8,957 nucleotides of DNA from Lachnospiraceae bacterium UBA5895 (GCA_002431915.1 DJEP01000081.1:18688-27644), one strand, 5' to 3'. Numbered from the stretch's first letter, positions 1-6,910 are shown. Numbers and translations are program-made. Notes: generated by a model not told the origin, from the sequence alone.

Positions 1-157
1 CTTTTCCTGCTATCACGCCCCGGCTTTGCGATTCCCTCAGGGCGTATTCTTATTTTTCCTGCTATCACGCCCCGGTATTGCAGCTTTCCCGGGGCTTATC
101 CTTACTTTTCCTTCTATTTCGCCTCGAACTCACGATTCCTGCTGTACTTATTTTCCG
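1..157. repeat. Three tandem 52-base units downstream of comEC
   Basis: Units begin at 2, 54 and 106, a constant 52-base period. The first 22 bases of units 1 and 2 (2-23 and 54-75) are identical, starting TTTTCCTGCTATCACG; the rest of those units is clearly related. Unit 3 is degenerate and runs into the comEC stop codon (148-150). Each of the first two units can fold: ACGCCC at 15-20 with GGGCGT at 40-45, and GCCCCGG at 69-75 with CCGGGGC at 89-95. The arm sequences differ between units while pairing is kept, which suggests selection for the fold. On the plus strand the hairpins are followed by T-rich DNA, so they could terminate plus-strand transcripts; on the minus strand no T-run follows, so they are not ordinary terminators for comEC. 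The array may extend beyond the left edge. Confidence 0.75.
69..95 (+). terminator. GC-rich hairpin, possible plus-strand terminator
   Basis: A 7-bp stem of only G and C (69-75 with 89-95) has a 13-base loop and is followed on the plus strand by TTATCCTTACTTTTCC, T-rich but interrupted. It could terminate a convergent plus-strand gene lying off the left edge, but no such gene is visible. It sits inside tandem unit 2, so it may simply be the repeat's own fold. Confidence 0.25.
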
Positions 158-2724
158 CTTAGATACCCACGCAGGCGATTTCCATGAGAATCGACGGTAA
201 CAATCAGGGCTCCGTAGTCCATGGTGCCATACCAGGGAACCCGGATGTCCTCTAAGCGCTGCAAGGTCTCGGCATGGGGATGACCGTAGGAATTATTGCG
301 GCCGCAGGAGATGATCGCGGCGGTGGGTCTGGCGGCATCAAGGAACTCGGTGCCGGTGGAATATCCGGATCCGTGATGAGCCACCTTCAGAATATCTACC
401 CTGAAGCCCTTTTGTCCTCGTGTTTCCTGCAATACCCGCAATTCCCGAAGATCTTGCGCTTCCCGCAGTGCCTGCAATTCCTGTACCAGCTGCCGCTCCC
501 CTTCGCCTTCCACATCTCCTGTCAGAAGAATGCTTATCTTCTCGGCGGCAGATCCCCCACTCGCGTCATTTGCCTCCCACTTCACCTTCTTCGCAAATAC
601 CTCCACATAAAAACATTCCGAATAGGTGTTGGCATCTGCAAGGGTCGTATTCTCCTCCGGGTGCAGACATATAAGACGTATTCCTCTCTCTCTGATCTCA
701 TCGCCGCATTTGATGTAGCTTACCGGTACTTCTGCCGCTTCCGTCGCAGCCAGCAGCGTGGCAAAAGTCTCTATGCGCTTCTCTTCCGCAATCGCCGGCA
801 GGAACAGCTGCTCCACGGTGATTCCCCAGTCTGCGCCATTCTCCAGCAATTCTATTACGCCATTCATATGGTCTTCATCGGGATGAGACACGAACACCCC
901 ACGGAGCGACCGGATCCCCCGGCTCTTAAAATAAGGCTTCAGCACATATTCCCCGATGTTCTTCCGGCTGGTGCTGCCACAGTCGAAAAGATATGCTCCC
1001 TGCCCGGTCTCCACCACGATGCCGTCGCCCTGCCCCACGTCCAGAAAAGTCACACGACTCCCACGGTCAAAATTTCCTGTGAGCAATCCAATCGACAATC
1101 CCAAAATTATCACTGTTGCAATCCTACACAAAAATCTGCTCCTATGTATCATCACTTTCTGCCATTCACACCGGAATTTTGCCAAAGCATGCCGCCTTCT
1201 CACAGGATATATTCCGTAGCGCCTTCCGGCGTACTGCACCTTTTCTCTGCTACTATCCCTGACACCCTCATCCGCCCACGCACTTTTCAGCACTGCCTGT
1301 CTCTCCGGATATCGTCCATCTACCAGAGCACTTCCCGTCCCGTGAGCTCCACGCTGCATCCATGCTTCCGCATACTTCCTGCCAAAGACCAGCAGAAATA
1401 TCCCCACATAATAAATAACAATCTGCCATACCGCAGGCCTCCCTACGCACCATATCGCTCCCGGCAGTTCTTCGAACCGCCCGCAGATCCACTCATACCA
1501 CCACAGGATCAGACAATCCACTGTCCCGACAAATCCAAGTCCCGGAATCAACGACAGAATTCCGCCTGCCATCACCACACTCATAAATGGCAGCACCAAC
1601 AGATTCAATAACACCGAATAGACCGGAATCTCATAGAAAAACCATAACTGGATAGGCAGCGTAAACAAAATGACTCCCGCGCTGGCAGTGAAGCCGCTTT
1701 TAACCGCCGACAGCATATGCTGAATCCCTTCGTACGCCACCTTGCGCCAGCCTTCCCGGTGCTTGTTTCTCTCATAGGCGGAATCCCTGCCGTCCCCGGA
1801 GAACACCGGCGTCAAAACACAGATTCCCAGCACCGCCCCGAAAGACATTAAAAAGCTCACATCAAAAAGTCTCTCCGGTTCCTGTAAGACAAACAATACC
1901 GCCATCAGTCCCAGTCCTGTCAGCATATCATAAGTCCTGCCCACAAATATCCCAAGCATCTGTAACAGATACATTCCGATGGCACGGCTTGCGGACACAT
2001 TCATTCCCACCATCACACCATACATAAGCAGAGACGCCGCGCCGCACACAGCCGCCGCCCTGACCGGCATCCCCAGTCTCTTGAGTAACCGGTAAATTCC
2101 CATTCCAAGTAAGGTAATATGTAATCCCGATATGCTTAAGATATGGGCGATTCCGTTCCTTTGATACAGCGCCTTTACCTCTGCATCCAGTTCCTCCTTC
2201 TCCCCAAGCAGCAATGTCTGCATAATGGAGGCTTCTTTCACAGGAAAAACTTCTGCCAGCCTGTCGTGCAATACCAGTCGGAATCCATACAGTTTATCCC
2301 GCAAAAAATTGTAGTCCTCACCAGTTGCCAAAATCTGTGCCTTGCGCACTCTGCCGGCGATGCCTTTGCCAGCATAATAGACCTGCGCATCAAATTCGCC
2401 GGGATTAGTTGCTGTCGAAAATAGCGAAAAAGTCCCCTCCAGGACGATCTGCTGCCCGATCCTAAGATTTTGTAATTCTATCTCATTTGCCAGTTCACAT
2501 TGTAATTTTCCAGAATAGGAATAAGTCTGATCCTCTCGGATCAAAGAAGTACATTTCAGAATAATTGCTTCAGAAGTTCTCGTGTCTATCCGTCCCGCGA
2601 CTTTCACCGGACTTCCGTCAGGCGGCAGACCGGTGTTATCACACCGCCCCGCCCCTGTCAGTATTTTCCCTATGGCGATTGCTATCACGAGACACAGACA
2701 CACTGTAAAAAGTGGTCGTCTCAA
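148..2724 (-). CDS. comEC: DNA uptake channel ComEC/Rec2
   Basis: ComEC forms the inner-membrane channel through which single-stranded DNA enters during natural transformation. This 858-residue protein has the full domain set: a first membrane segment (about 5-20), a DUF4131 OB-like region (about 38-130, with NPGEFDAQVYY at 107-117), the multi-helix Competence domain (about 160-450, with HILSISGLHI at 194-203 and FDVSFLMSF at 287-295), and a metallo-beta-lactamase domain (about 557-850). The last carries DVGQGD at 562-567, SHPDEDH at 613-619, TGD at 735-737, AHHGS at 782-786 and GHPH at 814-817, so the likely metal-binding and nuclease residues are present. The start is TTG, chosen because AGGA lies 7 bases upstream and a hydrophobic helix follows at once. 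It is the last gene of the cluster, 23 bases after the GerMN gene. A Leu/Arg/Glu repeat (749-772) interrupts the nuclease-like domain. Confidence 0.95.
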   Translation of the reverse strand: MRRPLFTVCLCLVIAIAIGKILTGAGRCDNTGLPPDGSPVKVAGRIDTRTSEAIILKCTSLIREDQTYSYSGKLQCELANEIELQNLRIGQQIVLEGTFSLFSTATNPGEFDAQVYYAGKGIAGRVRKAQILATGEDYNFLRDKLYGFRLVLHDRLAEVFPVKEASIMQTLLLGEKEELDAEVKALYQRNGIAHILSISGLHITLLGMGIYRLLKRLGMPVRAAAVCGAASLLMYGVMVGMNVSASRAIGMYLLQMLGIFVGRTYDMLTGLGLMAVLFVLQEPERLFDVSFLMSFGAVLGICVLTPVFSGDGRDSAYERNKHREGWRKVAYEGIQHMLSAVKSGFTASAGVILFTLPIQLWFFYEIPVYSVLLNLLVLPFMSVVMAGGILSLIPGLGFVGTVDCLILWWYEWICGRFEELPGAIWCVGRPAVWQIVIYYVGIFLLVFGRKYAEAWMQRGAHGTGSALVDGRYPERQAVLKSAWADEGVRDSSREKVQYAGRRYGIYPVRRRHALAKFRCEWQKVMIHRSRFLCRIATVIILGLSIGLLTGNFDRGSRVTFLDVGQGDGIVVETGQGAYLFDCGSTSRKNIGEYVLKPYFKSRGIRSLRGVFVSHPDEDHMNGVIELLENGADWGITVEQLFLPAIAEEKRIETFATLLAATEAAEVPVSYIKCGDEIRERGIRLICLHPEENTTLADANTYSECFYVEVFAKKVKWEANDASGGSAAEKISILLTGDVEGEGERQLVQELQALREAQDLRELRVLQETRGQKGFRVDILKVAHHGSGYSTGTEFLDAARPTAAIISCGRNNSYGHPHAETLQRLEDIRVPWYGTMDYGALIVTVDSHGNRLRGYLSGK
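409..480 (-). repeat. 36-base tandem repeat inside comEC
   Basis: Two adjacent 36-base units (480-445 and 444-409 on the minus strand) encode ELQALREAQDLR and ELRVLQETRGQK, residues 749-772 of ComEC. The first nine codons of the two units differ at 7 of 27 bases and all seven differences are transitions. The repeat lies between the TGD and AHHGS motifs of the metallo-beta-lactamase domain and predicts a short charged helix, probably a surface insertion. It leaves the reading frame intact. Confidence 0.7.
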
Positions 2725-2747
2725 TTAAGCTTCCTTTCCATTCAAAA

Positions 2748-3701
2748 TCATTGCTCCAAAGTCGTTACGTAGTCCAGATTCCGCTCGAAGGTAGAATTGC
2801 TGAAAGTAGACGGTACCTCACCGTTGACCAGAATCTGCACTTTATTGATATTATCCAACTCTGCCAGCGAATTCACGATGGAGTAAACTGCTACCTCCGT
2901 AGATACATTATTTACCACCGTCAGGAAATTAGAATCCAGATTCACATAACAGATACCGTCCTTGGTGAGGATATTGACGATCTTCGTCTCCGGATTAATC
3001 ACCGGATACAGTCCTTCGATCTGTCCGCTGGGACCGGCAATCAGCTCTTCCACCACGAAACGCTCCAGAGGAGTGTTGGTGGAATAATGCTTTTCTCTGT
3101 ACGCTGCAATCAGTTTGTCTCCGTCCGCATTAGCAAAATACAGCTTTACCTTCACCAGTTCATAGGTATTGATCTCATTGCCGTCATTGTTGATAAACTG
3201 ATCGGCATTCATCCAGCCTACCAGTTCTCCGGCATTGTCATACAGCTGGCTTCCCTCTACAGTAATGCCAACATATTTCACATTGGACAACTGCGTAAGC
3301 GTTCTTACGATTGCCGCCCGCACCAGTACCTCCGTGGTGGGAGATAATTCCGAATACGCCTTGTCCACATTGATCAGAAGTTTCCCGTCTTCCACTTCAT
3401 AATCCAGTACCTGAAATCCCATATCAAGCGGTGCCTTATATTCCAGCTTTTCCGGGGTCGTTGAGAGATACTTCATAGTCTCATCCACCTGTTCTTCCAG
3501 TGTCTTGGTGTTCAGATACTGTTCATGTACCTCAACCTTCGTCTCCGCCGTATTGATATAATACATGGACATTTTCTTTCCGGTCTGGGGTTCTGTCGAG
3601 TCACATCCGGTCAACACTATCATCAGTGCAGACAAAAGACCGGTCAAAATATATTTTTTTATTTTTTTCATCGTTACACAATCTTTCATAAACAAATCCA
3701 C
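2748..3701 (-). CDS. Lipoprotein with two GerMN domains
   Basis: The product is an exported lipoprotein: a lysine-rich start and hydrophobic stretch (about 12-30) lead to a lipobox LTGC with the acylated cysteine at 33. Two GerMN modules follow, about 46-155 and 185-296; the second has the family-like pattern AGPSGQIEGLYPVIN at 222-236. GerMN domains occur in spore-germination protein GerM and in LpqB; the bound ligand is unknown, though a role at the cell wall is usual. The start is GTG, whose AAAGGG ribosome site overlaps the histidine kinase stop codon (gap 8 bases). ATG at 3689 or 3671 is possible; the latter gives a more typical short signal peptide but has a poor ribosome site. Its position directly behind the kinase suggests it modulates or works with that sensor, as LpqB does with MtrB. 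I assign no gene symbol. Confidence 0.88.
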   Translation of the reverse strand: MDLFMKDCVTMKKIKKYILTGLLSALMIVLTGCDSTEPQTGKKMSMYYINTAETKVEVHEQYLNTKTLEEQVDETMKYLSTTPEKLEYKAPLDMGFQVLDYEVEDGKLLINVDKAYSELSPTTEVLVRAAIVRTLTQLSNVKYVGITVEGSQLYDNAGELVGWMNADQFINNDGNEINTYELVKVKLYFANADGDKLIAAYREKHYSTNTPLERFVVEELIAGPSGQIEGLYPVINPETKIVNILTKDGICYVNLDSNFLTVVNNVSTEVAVYSIVNSLAELDNINKVQILVNGEVPSTFSNSTFERNLDYVTTLEQ

Positions 3702-3709
3702 AAATCCCT

Positions 3710-5233
3710 TTAAGAGGCGATGTATGTCAGCGGAATCTTCACCAGGAAGCAGGATCCCTGTCCTTCTGTACTGGTCACCGTAAGAGATCCCTTGTGCATC
3801 AGTACGGCACTCTTGGTAATCGCCAGACCCAGTCCGGTTCCTCCGATCTCTCTGGAGTGGGACTTGTCCACACGATAAAAACGTTCGCAGATGTGTGCCA
3901 GGGATTCCTCCGGGATACCGATACCGGAATCACTGACTTCAAAAGTAAAATACTGGTGATCCGCATCCAGTACCACCTTTACCCATCCATGGTCTTTGTT
4001 GTATTTGATGGCATTTTCCACCAGATTCGTCATAATCAGTGTCATCTTAACTTCATCAACTTCCGCCACCACGGGGCGCACGCTCTCAAATACGACTTCC
4101 ACATCTTTTTTCCGGGCAATGGGGCGCAGTCTCTTTAAAATCAATTCCGTCAGATCATTGATATTCAGGGATACAATATTCAGATCCTGGACTTTTTTAT
4201 CCATTTTTACCAACGCCAGCAGATCGGTAATGATCTGATTCTCTCTGTCGATCTCTGAGGCAATATCCTCCATGAATTCCCGATACAGTTCCGCCGGGGC
4301 ATCTTCCTGTGCCAGCAGGGAATCCGCCAGTACCTTAATGGAAGTCATGGGAGTCTTCAGTTCGTGGGACACATTTGCCACAAATTCCTGTCTGGAATCA
4401 TCCAGTGCCTTCATTCGTTTTAACAATTGGTTAAACGCATCTACGATATGTACGGTCTCCACATAATCTGGAACTGATATGGTCTCGTCGCTGAAGCCTT
4501 CCCGTACCGCATTGATTGCCTGAGTTACCCGATTGAAAGGCTTGGTCAGCGCCCGGGACAGCACGATTGCCAGTGCCAGGATTGCCACCATCATGATCAC
4601 TTCCAAAATATATGCCTTACGGTTCAGCACTTCCTTGGCATTTACAATGCTGTCGTTGGAAATACTGGTCAGCATGACGCCGCGGATCGCATCCGGATTT
4701 CTTTTGCCGTTTTCGTCCGTGGTATTGGCTGTAGTATCCATGATGGGGGTGGTCATTTCTATGTAGCCGTGCTCCGGGTCGTAGTGAGAAACATTTTCCC
4801 CCTGAAAACACTTGATGACTTCCTCTGAAATGATCGTCTTCCCTTCACTGATGCCGTAGGTATCCTTCTCTACCTTGAAATTTTTGTTAATGATCATCAC
4901 GCGGCCTTCGTACAGATTGGACAACATCTCCAGCTCCGCGTTAATGACTTCTCTGGAATTGCCGGTGTCCTCTCTGACGCCGTGGCTGCTTAAATAATTG
5001 TTGCTGACCAGGTGGTTAGCCAGGATCATCAGCTGATTCTGTACCACCGTGATCCGCTGTTCCACCGCCATGTCCTCGTAATTGTTCACAATGCCGTGAC
5101 GCATAACGATACAGGGAACCAGTCCGATCACAAGAGTCAGCAGGAAAATGCGGGCACGAAGGCTTCGAAGTTCGATCATGCTCTCTATTTTTTCCCATAT
5201 TGTTATGAATCGTTCTTTATTCCATTTCTTCAC
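3710..5233 (-). CDS. Sensor histidine kinase, WalK/PhoR-like
   Basis: This 507-residue membrane kinase autophosphorylates and passes phosphate to the regulator encoded just upstream. Order of parts: cytoplasmic N-terminus, membrane helix about 28-46, extracellular sensor about 47-206, second helix about 207-226, HAMP about 227-280, HisKA with the phosphorylated His290 in FVANVSHELKTP, and an ATP-binding domain with N box NLVENAIKYN (403-412), DSGIGIP (435-441), F box ERFYRVD (450-456) and GGTGLGLAI (464-472). All catalytic motifs are intact. The extracellular part resembles WalK-type sensors in size, but I see no signature that names its signal. The start is GTG at 5233; GAGG lies 10 bases upstream, a little far, and ATG at codon 19 lacks a good site. 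The kinase gene is separated from its regulator by a repeat-filled 210-base gap and precedes the GerMN lipoprotein gene by 8 bases. Confidence 0.95.
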   Translation of the reverse strand: MKKWNKERFITIWEKIESMIELRSLRARIFLLTLVIGLVPCIVMRHGIVNNYEDMAVEQRITVVQNQLMILANHLVSNNYLSSHGVREDTGNSREVINAELEMLSNLYEGRVMIINKNFKVEKDTYGISEGKTIISEEVIKCFQGENVSHYDPEHGYIEMTTPIMDTTANTTDENGKRNPDAIRGVMLTSISNDSIVNAKEVLNRKAYILEVIMMVAILALAIVLSRALTKPFNRVTQAINAVREGFSDETISVPDYVETVHIVDAFNQLLKRMKALDDSRQEFVANVSHELKTPMTSIKVLADSLLAQEDAPAELYREFMEDIASEIDRENQIITDLLALVKMDKKVQDLNIVSLNINDLTELILKRLRPIARKKDVEVVFESVRPVVAEVDEVKMTLIMTNLVENAIKYNKDHGWVKVVLDADHQYFTFEVSDSGIGIPEESLAHICERFYRVDKSHSREIGGTGLGLAITKSAVLMHKGSLTVTSTEGQGSCFLVKIPLTYIAS

Positions 5234-5252
5234 AATATAAAAACCTCAGTTC

Positions 5253-5300
5253 CGTTCACTCCGCTCATGGACAGAATGCTTTGCCTGCTAGCAGTCACGC
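5253..5300. repeat. 48-base direct repeat, copy 1
   Basis: Identical at all 48 positions to 5402-5449, 149 bases away. It begins CGTTCACTCCGCTCATGG and ends CTGCTAGCAGTCACGC, and contains the palindrome CTGCTAGCAG. On the minus strand GCGTGACTGCTAG gives stop codons in two frames (TGA and TAG). Here the TAG ends the 36-codon frame. Unlike copy 2, this copy lacks the adjoining inverted arm. Confidence 0.9.
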
Positions 5301-5398
5301 TCATACCTCCACGACATGATACACGATTTCTCCGTGCTGACGCACTCTCGAAATCGCAACGCCCATTCGCATTCCGGACTACCGTCCTGCTTGCTCAT
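5288..5398 (-). CDS. Possible 36-residue cysteine-containing peptide
   Basis: ATG at 5398 opens 36 codons ending at TAG (5290-5288): it starts MSKQDGSPECEWALRFRE and ends SWRYERDC. GGAG lies 9 bases before the ATG, within the repeat copy, which is a usable ribosome site. The peptide has four cysteines (positions 10, 19, 26, 36), is charged, and has no signal peptide or membrane segment. I recognise no domain. It lies wholly between the two 48-base repeats and overlaps the 5324-5356 hairpin, so the sequence may be kept for its RNA fold or as part of a mobile repeat rather than for a protein. Confidence 0.25.
   Translation of the reverse strand: MSKQDGSPECEWALRFRECVSTEKSCIMSWRYERDC
5324..5356 (-). 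other. Two-part hairpin inside the inter-repeat segment
   Basis: CGATTTC at 5324-5330 pairs with GAAATCG at 5350-5356, and inside it GTGC at 5334-5337 pairs with GCAC at 5342-5345 across a four-base loop, with a small internal loop of three and four bases between the stems. Two further wobble pairs extend the outer stem in minus-strand RNA. No T-run follows, so it is not a terminator. It may structure the mRNA between regulator and kinase. Confidence 0.5.
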
Positions 5399-5401
5399 GT
5401 T

Positions 5402-5449
5402 CGTTCACTCCGCTCATGGACAGAATGCTTTGCCTGCTAGCAGTCACGC
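5402..5449. repeat. 48-base direct repeat, copy 2
   Basis: Identical to 5253-5300. Its high-coordinate end overlaps the last codons of the response regulator gene, whose TGA stop (5446-5444) lies inside the repeat. The perfect identity in otherwise unconstrained sequence points to recent duplication, gene conversion or a mobile repeat family. Confidence 0.9.
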
Positions 5450-5461
5450 ATTCTGTCCATG
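5415..5461 (-). other. 14-bp stem-loop at the 3' end of the regulator gene
   Basis: CATGGACAGAATGC (5415-5428) is a perfect inverted match of 5448-5461, with a 19-base loop that contains the palindrome CTGCTAGCAG. One arm encodes the regulator's residues SHGQNA. In minus-strand mRNA it would form just at the regulator stop codon. No T-run follows, so intrinsic termination is unlikely; RNA stabilisation, processing or partial attenuation that lowers kinase relative to regulator is possible. Confidence 0.7.
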
Positions 5462-6160
5462 GCTGAGTTTATCATTAAAGTAGTACCCAACACCCCACTT
5501 GGTATGGACGTACCTGGGTTCGCTGGGGCTTAACTCGATCTTTTCGCGCAGTCTCCGGATATGTACATCCACGGTGCGCACATCTCCGGGATAGTCCGTG
5601 CCCCACACGAGTTTTAACAGATTCTCTCTGCTGTACACTTTGTCCGGATTCAGCATCAGTAGCTCCAGTACCTCGAACTCCTTGGCAGTCAGTCCGATCT
5701 CCTTGCCCTGGATGTAGGCTCTTCTGCCCTCACGATCCAGCTTCAGATCACCGCTCTCTAAGATACCGGTATTCTCCGCAGTTCCCTTCTTCGGCTCCAT
5801 GCGGCGGAAGATTGCCTTGATTCTCGCCTTTACTTCCAGAATATTGAAAGGTTTCGTTATGTAATCGTCGGCGCCGTATTCCAGCCCCAGGATCTTATCC
5901 ATATCGTCTCCCTTGGCGGTCAGCATGATCACCGGCACGTTGGAAAATTCGCGGATCTGCTGGCAGACCTCGAAACCGGTCAGCTTCGGCAGCATGACAT
6001 CCAGCAATATAATGTCATATTCTTTGTTATGCGCCATCTGCAGGGCTTCCTCTCCGTCATAGGCACAGTCCACTTCCATATTGTCCTGTTCCAGGCTGAA
6101 ACGGATTCCCTTCACGATCAGCTTCTCATCATCCACTACCAGCACTTTCTTGCCTGCCAT
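5444..6160 (-). CDS. OmpR/PhoB-family response regulator
   Basis: A DNA-binding regulator that is phosphorylated by the downstream kinase and controls transcription. Numbering from the chosen start, the receiver domain (about 4-120) has acidic residues D10 and D11, phosphoacceptor D54 in ILLDVMLPK, T81 and K103; all key residues are present. A winged-helix Trans_reg_C domain (about 135-230) follows, with recognition helix VRTVDVHIRRLREKI (194-208) and the terminal hairpin WGVGYYF. Length is 238, normal for the family, and the sequence is WalR/MtrA-like. I chose ATG at 6160 because the protein then begins MAGKKVLVVDDE and GAGAGG lies 9 bases upstream (6170-6175). An upstream in-frame ATG at 6214 adds 18 residues and overlaps the comEA stop as ATGA; coupling makes that start possible. 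The last few residues come from the adjoining repeat. Confidence 0.95.
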   Translation of the reverse strand: MAGKKVLVVDDEKLIVKGIRFSLEQDNMEVDCAYDGEEALQMAHNKEYDIILLDVMLPKLTGFEVCQQIREFSNVPVIMLTAKGDDMDKILGLEYGADDYITKPFNILEVKARIKAIFRRMEPKKGTAENTGILESGDLKLDREGRRAYIQGKEIGLTAKEFEVLELLMLNPDKVYSRENLLKLVWGTDYPGDVRTVDVHIRRLREKIELSPSEPRYVHTKWGVGYYFNDKLSHGQNA

Positions 6161-6210
6161 CTTCCTTAACCTCTCTATCTTACTTTTCTGTTCCCGGCAC
6201 AATGTCCTTT

Positions 6211-6855
6211 TCATTGCACCGTAATCTTATCACATAACTTATCATAGGCATTCTGTTTGATGCCGGATACTTTCATGATATCCTCCGGTGTCTGAAAATC
6301 ACCGTTTTTCTCCCGGTAGCGCACAATGTCCGCCGCCCTGGAAGCTCCGATTCCCGGAAGGGCACACAATTCCTCCTCAGATGCCGTATTGATATTCACA
6401 AGCCCTAATTCTGCAACCTGAGCAGCACTTTCCAGGCTCTCCGCTTCCTCTGTCGTAGGAAAATAGAGCTTCTGCCCGTCCGTCACCGGCTCCGCCAGAT
6501 TCACGTAAAAAGGATCCGCCTTCTCCGTCATACCTCCCGCCAACTGCAGGGCTTCTTCCGCTCTGCTGCCCTCCGGCACTTCTACGACGCCCGGACTCTG
6601 CACCGCACCGCAGACATAGACATACAGCATCTTTTCTTCCGAAGACGCTTCGCTTATGCTGCCGGCATTAGGCTCTGCCGCCTGTTCCGCCGCTTCCAGT
6701 TCCGGATATTCCGCCACAGCCACAGATTCCCCTGACGGTATCAGAACAATTGCCTCGTCCCTGGTGCCGCAGCCGGTCAGGAAGAGCACGATACCTCCCA
6801 GTAAACCGATCAGACACCTATATTTTATTTTAGAAATCACTTTAAAAAACATCAT
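6211..6855 (-). CDS. comEA: Competence protein ComEA, probable lipoprotein
   Basis: ComEA binds double-stranded DNA at the outer face of the membrane and hands it to the uptake channel. With the start used here the protein has 214 residues: a hydrophobic N-terminal segment ending in FLTGC (Cys29), a low-complexity acidic linker (about 45-75), a SLBB domain (about 75-135, MLYVYVCGAVQSPGVVEVPEG) and a C-terminal helix-hairpin-helix domain (about 150-213, VNINTASEEELCALPGIG then a second hairpin). The start is ATG 6855 because AGGAAGGGG (6859-6867) sits just upstream; a further ATG follows at 6852. The longer frame from 6912 has no ribosome site and its ATG overlaps the promoter -10 box. The lipobox is unusual, since the Bacillus protein is described as anchored by a transmembrane helix. 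First gene of the cluster that ends with comEC. Confidence 0.93.
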   Translation of the reverse strand: MMFFKVISKIKYRCLIGLLGGIVLFLTGCGTRDEAIVLIPSGESVAVAEYPELEAAEQAAEPNAGSISEASSEEKMLYVYVCGAVQSPGVVEVPEGSRAEEALQLAGGMTEKADPFYVNLAEPVTDGQKLYFPTTEEAESLESAAQVAELGLVNINTASEEELCALPGIGASRAADIVRYREKNGDFQTPEDIMKVSGIKQNAYDKLCDKITVQ

Positions 6856-6858
6856 AGT

Positions 6859-6867
6859 CCCCTTCCT
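6859..6867 (-). promoter_or_regulatory. comEA ribosome binding site
   Basis: AGGAAGGGG on the minus strand, ending three bases before ATG 6855. It is the only good Shine-Dalgarno near the 5' end and decides the start against the in-frame ATG at 6912. Confidence 0.8.
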
Positions 6868-6910
6868 GTCGTTCTTTTCCGGGGATTGCCTCTCTATGCT
6901 GTTAACTTTC

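Larger units (their letters stand above)
5241..5470. mobile_element. Putative small repeat element (MITE- or REP-like) between regulator and kinase
   Basis: The segment is framed by short inverted ends, AAACCTCAG at 5241-5249 and CTGAGTTT at 5463-5470, matching except for one missing base. Between them lie a perfect 48-base direct repeat, a 14-bp inverted repeat, a second hairpin and a 36-codon frame. There is no transposase. Regulator and kinase genes of this type normally abut or overlap, so an insertion here explains the gap and the regulator's atypical last residues (LSHGQNA), which are encoded by the element. No clear target-site duplication is visible, and the outer boundaries are an inference. 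Confidence 0.45.

Noticed and set aside
420..674. Plus-strand frame with collagen-like Pro/Ala/Ile repeats
   Set aside because: The pattern is the antisense reading of the 36-base repeat within comEC; there is no independent support for a protein.
274..1611. 445-codon open frame on the plus strand
   Set aside because: It lies antisense to comEC, has no recognisable domain, is His/Pro/Ser-rich as shadow frames are, and comEC has full family motifs across the same bases.
2725..2747. Promoter or terminator between the GerMN gene and comEC
   Set aside because: Only 23 bases, holding a ribosome site for comEC and no hairpin or promoter boxes.
5253..5449. CRISPR array
   Set aside because: Only two repeat copies, 48 bases long with a 101-base spacer that contains its own hairpin and frame, one copy overlapping a gene; no cas genes.
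5415..5461. Rho-independent terminator after the response regulator
   Set aside because: The stem is strong but no U-run follows on the minus strand, and the kinase gene needs read-through.
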